From contig JAKPCT010000114.1 in assembly GCA_029553165.1 (NCBI GenBank), forward strand, positions 1 through 51,183: DNA of 51,183 bases. Direction: 5' to 3'. A program made the translations under genes and the position numbers. The notes below the pieces were generated by a model that made no database searches, had not been told where the DNA came from, and saw only the letters and a program-made list of their open reading frames with translations. Numbering within the stretch: the stretch's first letter is position 1; every line of letters starts with the position of its first letter. Positions 8,698 through 16,601 of the stretch are shown one piece after another. This stretch comes from Bacillota bacterium. GTDB taxonomy: Bacteria > Bacillota > UBA4882 > UBA8346.

Positions 8698-9374
8698 TGT
8701 TTTAAAACCTCTTCTCCACACCGATTAGCTTCATGAATCGCTTCCTGTAACCGCTGTTTTTCAATTTCCAACCGTTCTTCGGTCAATTCTTCATCAATAA
8801 ATAAAGGTTTGCCAAAGTAAGCGACGCATCTGGTAAATGGTTTCGGAATGACAAATTTATCCCAACTCTTCTTAGAAATCCATTTATGTTGAAAGACAAA
8901 TGCCAATGGAATTAACGGAGCACCGGTCTTTTGCGCCAGATAAAGCCCTCCCGGTTCGATATGATAGATCGGCCCCTGGGGCCCGTCCGGAGTCAAGGCG
9001 ATCCCTGCCCCCTGCTTTAAAACCCGTAATAATTCAATCAATCCCCGTACAGCGCCTCTGGTAGAAGAGCCACGGATGATCTTCCAGCCAAATTTCCGCA
9101 TGATGCTACTGGAGTATTCTCCGTCCCGGCTCAAACTGGACAGAATATAATAGCCACAACCCCTAAAGAAATAAAAACCGATCAGTTGCTGACCATGCCA
9201 GGTATTGATGATAAACCCCTGTTTGCCATGGAATTCATCCAACTGTTCTCTGCCGATCACTTTATACCTTAATGTGCTGCCCAAAAAGGCAACTAACCAA
9301 AAGAGAATCTGTATTTGTGCTTTGATTTTGAACGATTTATATTTTTGGCGAAAATTATCCCTGAAATTACTCAT
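8679..9374 (-). CDS. DUF374 lysophospholipid acyltransferase-like protein
   Basis: A 231-aa protein of the DUF374 group, related to PlsC/LpxL acyltransferases. A hydrophobic segment near residues 20-36 (IQILFWLVAFLGSTLRY) precedes the conserved INTWHGQQL, SLSRDGEYSS, RGSSTRGAVRGL, TPDGPQGP and IPLAFVFQHKW motifs. The WHGQ block takes the place of the HxxxxD catalytic motif of classical acyltransferases, which is normal for DUF374. ATG at 9374 has AAAGG upstream. It is the first gene of the KDO/lipid A operon, so acylation or handling of a lipid A intermediate is the likely role. The reaction has not been shown by the sequence. Confidence 0.8.
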   Translation of the reverse strand: MSNFRDNFRQKYKSFKIKAQIQILFWLVAFLGSTLRYKVIGREQLDEFHGKQGFIINTWHGQQLIGFYFFRGCGYYILSSLSRDGEYSSSIMRKFGWKIIRGSSTRGAVRGLIELLRVLKQGAGIALTPDGPQGPIYHIEPGGLYLAQKTGAPLIPLAFVFQHKWISKKSWDKFVIPKPFTRCVAYFGKPLFIDEELTEERLEIEKQRLQEAIHEANRCGEEVLKQWIDQK

Positions 9375-9660
9375 TCAATACCTTTCAAGATTAATAATAT
9401 AGTATAATCAAAGTCAACCGTACCTATTTTACCATAATGGCATTTTTCTGTTAAGCTAAAAAAGATATTTTCTTGATTAATCTTAAGCTGTTCAGAGCAT
9501 AATTAGTAAAGTATGGCTATTATTCTCTAAAATCAGTCAATATATCCGCTTTAAGTCGGGAAAGTCAATATTCCACGGTTAAAAGCTCTTCTGTCGTAAT
9601 ACTTTCAGAGCTTTTTCCTATACTAAATTTGATCAACAAGTTTAAAAATAATCAAATTAC
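9375..9660. other. intergenic stretch with one hairpin
   Basis: About 290 AT-rich bases upstream of the lipid A operon. I see no gene. AAAAGCTCT (9581-9589) and AGAGCTTTT (9607-9615) form a stem followed by further T on either strand, so it could end a small plus-strand RNA or act on both strands. The minus-strand stretch just upstream of 9374 holds TTGACT and TATACT-like boxes, but not at a convincing spacing. Confidence 0.4.
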
Positions 9661-9699
9661 AAAAAAACAAAAAAGAGTAACCTTTTTAAAAGTATACTC
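9661..9699 (-). terminator. intrinsic terminator after the PHP gene
   Basis: GAGTA (minus strand, from 9699) and an inner CTTTT/AAAAG pairing close with TACTC (9675-9679), with two mismatches between them, then a long T-rich tract (TTTTTTGTTTTTTT, 9674-9661). It ends the aroF-tyrA-PHP transcript. Confidence 0.7.
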
Positions 9700-9724
9700 C
9701 TGTGCCAATTATTTTGTTGTATTT

Positions 9725-10531
9725 TTATTTTCCACTCAAAACCCACGGTAATTCACTCACCTGGGCATCACCAAGCTCTGCCTGCCCCAGGCGGCCATGA
9801 AAGTCCGAGCCACCCGTCACATAAAGTTGTAACTTCTCGGCAACAATCAATAACCGATCGATCAACTCCTGCATATGGGATGGATAGTAAACTTCAATCC
9901 CCCGTAAACCCCAGCCGGCAAACTGCTCAATCAGATGATCCGCTCCAACCCGGCCCGGATGGGCTAACACCGGAATCCCGCCGGCATCCAATATCAGTTC
10001 AATCGCTTCTTTAGTCTCGATCTCTTGATGCGGTATGTAAGCAACACCATTTTGTCCTAAATAATAATCAAAGACCGAATTACGATGTTGACTGTCGACA
10101 TAACCGATTGCTTCCATCGCTTTAAAGATATGCGGCCGGCCCACAAAACGGCCATTGGAAAATTTCAAAACCTGTTCCCAAGTGACCGGCACATGGTGGC
10201 GGTTTAGTTTCTCGATCATCGACTGCGCCCGCCGGACTCTGCTGGCTACGATCTGTTCCAGCTTCTGCAACAGACGGGGATGTTGCCAGTCAAAATTATA
10301 ACCCAAAATATGCGCTTCATATTCACCAAAATCGGTCGTAATTTCGACTCCCGGTATCACCTGAAAATTTCGTTTTCTGGCTTCTGCCAAAGTTTCCGCA
10401 ATCCCGTCAACATTATCATGATCAGTGATCGCTATCCCCTTAAGACCTTTAGCGATCGCCCGGTCAAGCACCTCAGCCGGAGTCAATGTCCCATCCGAAT
10501 AAGTTGAATGTACATGTAAATCATAACCCAT
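9725..10531 (-). CDS. PHP-domain phosphoesterase (RNase AM / nucleoside 3',5'-bisphosphate phosphatase family)
   Basis: A 268-aa PHP metalloenzyme. The four PHP motifs are present: DLHVHSTYSDGTLTP near the start, ITDHDNVDG, PGVEITT, and the C-terminal HPGRVGADHL and GGSDFHGR. These His/Asp/Glu residues bind three metal ions. Homologues (YciV/TrpH) remove the 3' phosphate of nucleoside bisphosphates and trim 5' ends of RNA; the gene often sits beside aromatic amino-acid genes, as here, where it lies 9 bases after tyrA. The old name TrpH reflects that linkage, not a known role in tryptophan synthesis. Confidence 0.8.
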   Translation of the reverse strand: MGYDLHVHSTYSDGTLTPAEVLDRAIAKGLKGIAITDHDNVDGIAETLAEARKRNFQVIPGVEITTDFGEYEAHILGYNFDWQHPRLLQKLEQIVASRVRRAQSMIEKLNRHHVPVTWEQVLKFSNGRFVGRPHIFKAMEAIGYVDSQHRNSVFDYYLGQNGVAYIPHQEIETKEAIELILDAGGIPVLAHPGRVGADHLIEQFAGWGLRGIEVYYPSHMQELIDRLLIVAEKLQLYVTGGSDFHGRLGQAELGDAQVSELPWVLSGK

Positions 10532-10540
10532 CGTTCCAAT

Positions 10541-11641
10541 TCACCTTCTCCAAGCTTTAAAACCTTGCTCACGCAAGACCCTGATTGCTGTCTCCACAGC
10601 CTGGTCATTCTCCAGCGCCAACTTGAGGGTTCCGCCATCCCCCTCACGCACCCGGAGAATCTCAACATCTTTGACGTTAATATTAACCTTTGACAGATGC
10701 CTTAATACCGCTTCAATCGTCCCGGGACGATCTTCAATGGTAACTACCATCTCATGTACTAATGAGACGATTCCTTTATTTTTAGCCGGGATTTGAGCAC
10801 GTACATCGTGGGCATTACTCAAAAAACCGTTAAGCGCGCTGCGATTATCAGTCGCAATAATCTGTTTTAATCTCTCCAATTGTTCCTGAAAGGCAGTAAT
10901 TGCAGTTAAGATTTTATCCCGGTTGCCCGTAATTATCTCCTCCCATAACTTGGGTGAACCAAGCGCCAACCGGGTCGTATCCCGAAATCCCCCGGCAGCC
11001 AAGGCAAGCGTACCCGGGTATTGCTCTTCTTCAACTCCGGCAGTCTGCGCCAACACAGCCGAGACCAGGTGTGGCAAGTGAGAAACCATCCCGACAATTC
11101 GGTCGTGATCATCAGCAGTTAAGACAATCAGATGAGCTCCGGTTTTAGTTAAGAGCTGTTTAATCTTGGTTAAAACCTCTACCGGTAAAGCAGGAGTTTC
11201 GATCAAGATATAAGCGGCATTCTCAAATAAGAACGGATCAGCTGCGGTTATTCCGTGTCTTTCGGAACCGGTCATCGGATGCCCCGGAACAAAGAAACAA
11301 CCTTCCGGTAGAAACTCATTAACCTGCTGAATGATTAACCCTTTAATACTGCCTAAATCAGAGAAAACAGTACCCGGTTTGATATAAGGCAAACACTGCC
11401 GGATCAGACCGGCAATCGTCAACACTGGTGTGGCAACGAAGATAAACTGCGCATCGCTGACTACACCGGCAAAATCCTCCGCCAGTACATTGATCGCTCC
11501 CATCCGGAATGCTTCCTCAACTGCGCAGGGATCAATGTCCCATCCTGCAACCTGATGGCCATTTCGAACGAGAGCGGCTCCTAAAGAGCCGCCCATTAAG
11601 CCTAATCCTAATATTGCAATCTTGTCATTGAAAGTAACCAT
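10541..11641 (-). CDS. tyrA: prephenate dehydrogenase with ACT domain
   Basis: Oxidatively decarboxylates prephenate to 4-hydroxyphenylpyruvate for tyrosine. The NAD-binding Rossmann motif ILGLGLMGGSLG is at the N-terminus, followed by the catalytic GHPMTGSERHG segment and the helical dimerisation domain (MVSHLPHLVSA, GGFRDTTRLA). The last ~75 residues are an ACT domain (VTIEDRPGTIEAVLRHLSKV), the usual site of tyrosine feedback. At 366 aa it matches Firmicutes TyrA. The ATG shares its A with the TAA stop of aroF (TAATG), so the two are translationally coupled. Confidence 0.95.
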   Translation of the reverse strand: MVTFNDKIAILGLGLMGGSLGAALVRNGHQVAGWDIDPCAVEEAFRMGAINVLAEDFAGVVSDAQFIFVATPVLTIAGLIRQCLPYIKPGTVFSDLGSIKGLIIQQVNEFLPEGCFFVPGHPMTGSERHGITAADPFLFENAAYILIETPALPVEVLTKIKQLLTKTGAHLIVLTADDHDRIVGMVSHLPHLVSAVLAQTAGVEEEQYPGTLALAAGGFRDTTRLALGSPKLWEEIITGNRDKILTAITAFQEQLERLKQIIATDNRSALNGFLSNAHDVRAQIPAKNKGIVSLVHEMVVTIEDRPGTIEAVLRHLSKVNINVKDVEILRVREGDGGTLKLALENDQAVETAIRVLREQGFKAWRR

Positions 11642-12654
11642 TAAATCTGTCGCTCCATTGCCGTGGCAATCGGTTCCAATTTCTTCATTACTTCGTCAAA
11701 ACCATCAAATGTTAACGATTGGGGACCATCCGAGAGTGCATTTTCCGGATCAGGATGGACCTCAATAATCAGACCGTCAGCACCGGCGGCAATTGCCGCC
11801 CGACTTAATGGTAACACCAGATGCCGCTTCCCTGAAGCATGACTCGGGTCAACCACTACCGGTAGATGACTCAGCCGCTTGATGGTTGGAATTGCGCTTA
11901 AATCCAAGGTATTTCTGGTTGAAGTTTCATAGGTGCGAATCCCACGTTCACAGAGGACAACGTCATAGTTACCCTCGCTCAATATATATTCTGCCGCCAT
12001 TAACCATTCTTCAATCGTTGCCGCCAACCCGCGTTTCAACATTACCGGCTTTTTAGTTTTACCGACTTCCTTTAACAACGTGAAGTTTTGCATATTGCGG
12101 GCACCAATTTGTAACATATCGGCATATTCGACTACTAAATCAACATCACGAGGATTCACCACTTCAGTTACAAAAGGAATCCCAACTTCCCGACTAACCT
12201 GTTTCAGGATCTTCAGACCATCTTCTTCCAAACCCTGAAAGGCATATGGCGAAGTCCGTGGTTTAAATGCTCCACCGCGAAGCATTGAAGCGCCGGCTTT
12301 TTTTACCGCCTTGGCTGTCAATAACATCTGTTCTTCATTTTCAACAGCGCAAGGTCCGGCCATCACGACCAATTTGGAACTTCCAATCTTGACACCGGAG
12401 ACATCGACAATTGTCGTTTCTCGCTTAAACTCCTGACTGGCTAACTTAAAAGGTTTCATAATTGGAACAATTTTTTCAACACCTTCCATTGCTTCAATCG
12501 ATTCCAGCAGACCCGGTGACTTTTGTCCAATTACGCCTAAGACTGTCCGTTCTACCCCTTTGGAATAATGAATCCCAAAGCCTAATGCCGCAAGCTTTTC
12601 CTTCACATGTTCAATTTGAGCCTCAGTAGCTCCTTCATTCATCACAACGATCAT
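11641..12654 (-). CDS. aroF: 3-deoxy-7-phosphoheptulonate synthase (DAHP synthase), type I-beta
   Basis: First step of the shikimate pathway: PEP plus erythrose 4-phosphate to DAHP. Residues 1-70 form the ferredoxin-like regulatory domain of the Thermotoga-type enzyme ([17 protein letters not shown]..), which mediates aromatic feedback. The barrel follows with [65 protein letters not shown] and [16 protein letters not shown]; Cys of GPC, His of PSHASG, Glu and Asp are the metal ligands. AGGAGG precedes the ATG. It shares ancestry and fold with kdsA 7 kb away. Confidence 0.95.
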   Translation of the reverse strand: MIVVMNEGATEAQIEHVKEKLAALGFGIHYSKGVERTVLGVIGQKSPGLLESIEAMEGVEKIVPIMKPFKLASQEFKRETTIVDVSGVKIGSSKLVVMAGPCAVENEEQMLLTAKAVKKAGASMLRGGAFKPRTSPYAFQGLEEDGLKILKQVSREVGIPFVTEVVNPRDVDLVVEYADMLQIGARNMQNFTLLKEVGKTKKPVMLKRGLAATIEEWLMAAEYILSEGNYDVVLCERGIRTYETSTRNTLDLSAIPTIKRLSHLPVVVDPSHASGKRHLVLPLSRAAIAAGADGLIIEVHPDPENALSDGPQSLTFDGFDEVMKKLEPIATAMERQI

Positions 12655-12685
12655 ATTCTGTTCCTCCTACCATCCTACAGTTTTT

Positions 12686-12717
12686 CCTAAACAAAATTTT
12701 TAATACTTTGTTTAAGG
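12686..12717 (-). promoter_or_regulatory. leader hairpin upstream of aroF
   Basis: CCTAAACAAA (12686-12695) is complementary, with one slipped base, to TTTGTTTAAGG (12707-12717). On the minus strand it lies between the promoter and the aroF ribosome site. It lacks a U tract; it may stabilise or modulate the transcript. Confidence 0.4.
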
Positions 12718-12725
12718 TTGCAATT

Positions 12726-12754
12726 ATTATAACAAGATAACAGTTGTTTGTAAA
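12726..12754 (-). promoter_or_regulatory. sigma-A type promoter for aroF-tyrA-PHP
   Basis: Minus strand: TTTACA (12754-12749), a 17-base spacer, then a perfect TATAAT (12731-12726). The expected start is about 65 bases before the aroF ATG. Confidence 0.75.
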
Positions 12755-12774
12755 TTAAAAATCACTGAAATTAT

Positions 12775-14130
12775 TTAACTCCAATTCATCCCGCCGTTTC
12801 CGGAAGATTTAAGACCGATCCTATTTCCATATTCTTGATGTTCAACACCAGTTCTTTTATCAAAAGTATGTTTAGCTTTTTCCTCAAGAGCTTTCTGTTT
12901 ATTAAGAACTTTTCCTAATTCAGTTCGCAATTTCATATATTCAGGATTTTCCCGAAGATTTTTTAGATACGCTTTCTTAAACTGAGCTTCACCTTCTAAC
13001 GCTTGTTTCCGTGATTCTTCAAATTCCTGTATCGCTTTTGCATACTTTCCTTTTAATTCATAAATATCCATTTTAATGTCAACTTTTTGGATAAAAGTTT
13101 TGAAATTTTTTAATTTGGATAGTCCTTTTCTCTCCTTACTTTTCTCGTTTAATTCTTCCAATTTCTTTGATTTATTTTCGAGCTCCTCGCCAACCCGTTT
13201 AACATGTTTATATGCACTTTCACAATCACCAACCAGTTTCAGAGCTTCAGCACCCCAAGTATAACCATTTACCAGAGGCCGCTCAATATCTTCCATTTTT
13301 AATAATATCTTTGATTCCTGATCATAAAGTTCCATCTTTTGGTTGTAAACTTCAAAAAGTTTACCGAGCTTGGGATTTAATGTCTTCTCCGTTGCTAACC
13401 GTTTGATTTCATTGTTATTAAGTTCCAATTGCTGTTTTAATTGATCAATCTCATTAACTGTTTCAAACGAAACGGTTTGATCCTTAGATTGTTCTTTTAA
13501 TTTAAAAATTTTAAGTTCTATCACTTCATTCTCTTTCTCAAGCATTTTTTGCTTTTTAGAGACTAGCCGTTGATATTCCTTGTAATTTTCATACTCTACT
13601 TTCTTTTGATAATCATCACTGCCAAATTCTTTAGACAGTTTTACTTTAAAACTTCGCTCTAATTTAGCAATTTCTTTCAGATAATCTTTATATTCAGGGG
13701 TATTATTGTCACCATTTAACAGACAGAATTTTCTGGTCTCATAATAACTGGATTTTCGGATCTCTTCCTGACTTCTACTGCCACGAAAACTGATACCATC
13801 TGAATAACCAATTTCACAAGTAATTTCATATTCTACAGCATCAAGTGGAGTTTTACACTCTTCCGGATGATTTCTCAAATAAGCCTGTTTAATGGCAGTA
13901 ATTGACCCACTTAAAGATTCTATAGCTTTAAAATACAATGAATCAGATTCAAGTAAAGTATTTTTTAAATAAATGGTATCATCACAATTAGAATAATAAT
14001 TGTTAATTACAAACTGGTCATCAGGTATTACTTCAATCTTCCAGTCTTTTTTTGTCCATTCAAATGCCTGATCTTTTAAAAATTCAACTCTTTTATCATA
14101 GTTAGCTGCTTTCCATTGTGCCAGATTCAT
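12775..14130 (-). CDS. unknown coiled-coil protein (module gene 2)
   Basis: A 451-aa soluble, very charged protein I cannot assign. There is no signal peptide or membrane segment. Residues 1-150 look globular (aromatic-rich start AQWKAANYDKRVEFLKDQAFEW, shortened here to its visible theme of Trp/Lys; then NNYYSNCDDTIYLK). From about residue 150 onward Glu/Lys/Leu-rich heptad-like helices dominate, broken once near ERPLVNGYTWGAE. The C-terminus ends in a Gly/Ser-rich tail (SSGNGGMNWS). ATG has GAGGGGG upstream. It follows another coiled-coil gene by 38 bases, and both are more AT-rich than their neighbours, which suggests acquired DNA. A structural, scaffold or conflict-related role is possible but unsupported. 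Confidence 0.75.
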   Translation of the reverse strand: MNLAQWKAANYDKRVEFLKDQAFEWTKKDWKIEVIPDDQFVINNYYSNCDDTIYLKNTLLESDSLYFKAIESLSGSITAIKQAYLRNHPEECKTPLDAVEYEITCEIGYSDGISFRGSRSQEEIRKSSYYETRKFCLLNGDNNTPEYKDYLKEIAKLERSFKVKLSKEFGSDDYQKKVEYENYKEYQRLVSKKQKMLEKENEVIELKIFKLKEQSKDQTVSFETVNEIDQLKQQLELNNNEIKRLATEKTLNPKLGKLFEVYNQKMELYDQESKILLKMEDIERPLVNGYTWGAEALKLVGDCESAYKHVKRVGEELENKSKKLEELNEKSKERKGLSKLKNFKTFIQKVDIKMDIYELKGKYAKAIQEFEESRKQALEGEAQFKKAYLKNLRENPEYMKLRTELGKVLNKQKALEEKAKHTFDKRTGVEHQEYGNRIGLKSSGNGGMNWS

Positions 14131-14168
14131 GTTTCAACCCCCTCTTTTTAATACATATTTAATTATAA

Positions 14169-15353
14169 CTACATATCAAAATTCTTTGTCTGTCCTTTAT
14201 CAGTTAAATTATGAATGCCGGCAGTTAAGTTTTTTATCTTTGAATCAATTTCTGATTTAGATTTAATAATGCTATCAAACGATGAAAAATATTTATTTTT
14301 TATCTCAATCCTTCGCCCAGAATCAGGAATTTTTGAAATCTGGCTTTTATAACCCTCAATAACCTCTTTTACTTTAGCTGTTTGTTTAAAATCTATATAT
14401 TCAGAGGTATTACGGATATGGTTAATGACATTAAACGGCAATTTTTCCAGTTGACCGTTTCTGATCAAAGTTTCAAAATTGATATTCGGAATTTCTTTCT
14501 GGAATTTTTTTATTGCTGTCCATCTTCTATAATCAATTACTTTATCTTCTTTGTTATAAATATCCTTTTGAGCATTCATAAGTTCGTTTTCAGTAATTCT
14601 CTTAGCTAAATCTGCAACTTTTTCTATATCCTCATCATATTTAAAACTAACTTCCTTTAAATGAGCATCAACCATTGTCTCAAATTCTCGAATCGAAACA
14701 GTAATAGTATCTAATTGGTTATTAATTTGAGAAATCCTTTGGATCAAATTATCTGGAGTTCCAATATTGCCTACAACGATAAAATTGTCACGTTCATTTT
14801 TCTCAATATTTTTCCCCAATTGTTCTAACTTTCGCAGCTTGTCTTCAATTTGACTCTCTTGACCTTTGTAAGTCATAAAATCTTTAAAGACAGTCTCATT
14901 TCGCAGTCTCCAACGACAATCGATATCAATCCATCTTTGAGCAAAATCTGTCTTCAGGAGCTGCTTTTTATCTTCAAGAATCTCTTCTCTTCTTTTTTGC
15001 AAGTTTTCATAGGTTTGCTCCAACGCCTTTTCCCAGTATGGATGTGTTATTTTACTAAATAAAGACCCATATCTTTTAGTTTTAGTCTGTTCAATACGCT
15101 CTTTAGCTTCTATGTAATTTTTTAAATCTTTTTGTAAATCAGCAATTTTCTGGTTTCTTTCTTTATTTTCAGGTATATCTTCTTTCAAAAACTGCTCGAT
15201 CGCTGCATTACGAACTCTTTCCATACAATTTTTCAGTTCCGGTTTCAAATCTTCAAGCTCTTTTTGAACCTGGGATAAATCCTGTTGCAATTGTTCTTGA
15301 TATTGAGCTATTAAAGATAATAATCCTTCTCTACTAATCTCTTTTTTATACAT
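14169..15353 (-). CDS. unknown coiled-coil protein (module gene 1)
   Basis: A 394-aa soluble protein with no recognised family. Long Gln/Glu/Lys helices fill residues 1-90 (LLSLIAQYQEQLQQDL..), about 100-190 and 200-270; a less helical patch (DNFIVVGNIGTPDNL) lies near the middle and a mixed segment (EIPNINFETLIRNGQLEKL) follows. The start is placed at the ATG of MYKKEIS, which has GGAG ten bases upstream; the frame is open for 17 codons further but without a ribosome site. It precedes the gene at 12775-14130, probably in one transcript. AT-rich codon use sets the pair apart from the aroF and rluA/miaB genes on either side. Confidence 0.75.
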   Translation of the reverse strand: MYKKEISREGLLSLIAQYQEQLQQDLSQVQKELEDLKPELKNCMERVRNAAIEQFLKEDIPENKERNQKIADLQKDLKNYIEAKERIEQTKTKRYGSLFSKITHPYWEKALEQTYENLQKRREEILEDKKQLLKTDFAQRWIDIDCRWRLRNETVFKDFMTYKGQESQIEDKLRKLEQLGKNIEKNERDNFIVVGNIGTPDNLIQRISQINNQLDTITVSIREFETMVDAHLKEVSFKYDEDIEKVADLAKRITENELMNAQKDIYNKEDKVIDYRRWTAIKKFQKEIPNINFETLIRNGQLEKLPFNVINHIRNTSEYIDFKQTAKVKEVIEGYKSQISKIPDSGRRIEIKNKYFSSFDSIIKSKSEIDSKIKNLTAGIHNLTDKGQTKNFDM

Positions 15354-15422
15354 GAAATGTCGTCTCCATACAACGTACTCAATTTCCATTATGTAACTTA
15401 ACAAATCCGGTCGGATCGAACT

Positions 15423-15451
15423 TTAATAATCCCGGTCCAAAACAAGATCAA
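15423..15451 (-). promoter_or_regulatory. possible promoter for the coiled-coil gene pair
   Basis: Minus strand: TTGATC (15451-15446), 17-base spacer, TATTAA (15428-15423), about 70 bases upstream of the ATG at 15353. Both boxes are partial matches. Confidence 0.4.
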
Positions 15452-15631
15452 AGTTAAATGTTATCAGTTTTTTGATATTAAGCTAGATTATGTTTAATAA
15501 ATATAACTATTTACATTATAAATTAACTGGAATAATATATCAATATAATAAAATTCAACTGTTTTGAGGTTTAAATGTTGCAAAAACTGTTAAATATGAT
15601 TTCTTAATTATTGTTGATTAAAAAATTTTTT

Positions 15632-15650
15632 ATTGTAAAATATTTACAAT
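15632..15650. promoter_or_regulatory. perfect 8-bp palindrome upstream of the pseudouridine synthase gene
   Basis: ATTGTAAA (15632-15639), ATA, TTTACAAT (15643-15650). It lies in the divergent 360-bp gap between the coiled-coil pair and the plus-strand gene, close to where the latter's promoter should be. The rest of this gap is AT-rich and I see no other gene in it. Confidence 0.45.
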
Positions 15651-15713
15651 GATTATACAAACCAACTAAACTTTTTTTCCACTGAACCTTTCAATTTTAA
15701 AGGACTTATAACT

Positions 15714-16601
15714 ATGTCTAAAAACAAACAAATTCTATTCGAAACTAGATATACTAATCCCGAACCAATTTTGCTCACATCATTGATCAAAGAACAAACC
15801 GAAATATCCGGGAGAGCACTTCGAAAATACTTCTTTAAAGGGCTGATCATGATTAATGGCAAGAAGACTCATTCACAAGCCAAAGTAAAGAAAGGCGATT
15901 TAATCAGAGTCTATGCGTTAGGTGAAGAACATCAGTCATTAATTGCTGAAGATTTACCTTTGGAGATCGTCTATGAAAATAACGAACTGCTTATTATTAA
16001 CAAACCTGCCCTAATAGCGGTTCATCCTTCCGGTTCGATTAAAAGCGGCACCTTAGCCAACCGGGTTGCCGCTTATTTTGAAAAGCAACAGTTCAAAGCT
16101 AAAGTAAGACCTGTCAACCGGCTCGATTACGGCACTTCGGGGTTGGTAATCTTTGCGAAAAATGCTACTACCCAACTAAAACTATCTGAATCTATACAAA
16201 AACACCAGATTATCCGGATTTATCATGCCGTTGTCCAAGGAATTCCCAAATCCAGTGAAGGGATCATTAAGCTCCCTATCAGCGTTAAAGGGAAACAGCG
16301 GACCGTAGCAGCTGAAGGCGACCCAGCGGAGACCCACTACCGTGTCTTACAAGTATTTAAAGAGCACTCGCTTTTAGAGTTAAATCTAAAAACCGGACGC
16401 ACCCATCAAATCAGAGTCCACCTTAGCCATATCGGTCATCCAATAGTCGGAGACCGCCAATACGGAGTAGTCTCAAATTTGATCAAGCGTCCGGCATTAC
16501 ATGCTTATCAATTATGCTTTAAAAACTCCCCCTTCGCAATTCCCGACCTCACGGTGGAACTGCCAGAGGATATGAAGGAGTTGATTAAAAATCTAACCTA
16601 A
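15714..16601 (+). CDS. RluA-family RNA pseudouridine synthase
   Basis: Isomerises uridine to pseudouridine in rRNA or tRNA. The 295-aa protein has an S4 RNA-binding segment at about residues 15-75 (LRKYFFKGLIMINGKK, AKVKKGDLIRVY) and the catalytic domain with LLIINKPALIAVHP, the RPVNRLDYGTSGLVIFAKN motif whose Asp is the catalytic nucleophile, and LNLKTGRTHQIRVHLSHIGHPIVGD. ATG has AAAGGA nine bases upstream. Sequence alone does not tell whether it acts like RluD, RluC or another member. Its last codons overlap the end of miaB on the other strand by 9 bases. Confidence 0.9.
   Translation: MSKNKQILFETRYTNPEPILLTSLIKEQTEISGRALRKYFFKGLIMINGKKTHSQAKVKKGDLIRVYALGEEHQSLIAEDLPLEIVYENNELLIINKPALIAVHPSGSIKSGTLANRVAAYFEKQQFKAKVRPVNRLDYGTSGLVIFAKNATTQLKLSESIQKHQIIRIYHAVVQGIPKSSEGIIKLPISVKGKQRTVAAEGDPAETHYRVLQVFKEHSLLELNLKTGRTHQIRVHLSHIGHPIVGDRQYGVVSNLIKRPALHAYQLCFKNSPFAIPDLTVELPEDMKELIKNLT

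Noticed and set aside
9125..9402. Sigma-A promoter directly upstream of the lipid A operon
   Set aside because: TTGACT and TATACT-like boxes are present just upstream of 9374 but not at a spacing near 17 bases, so no call was made.
12655..12774. T-box or riboswitch controlling aroF
   Set aside because: The leader is too short and lacks T-box or known aptamer motifs; only a simple AT-rich hairpin is present.
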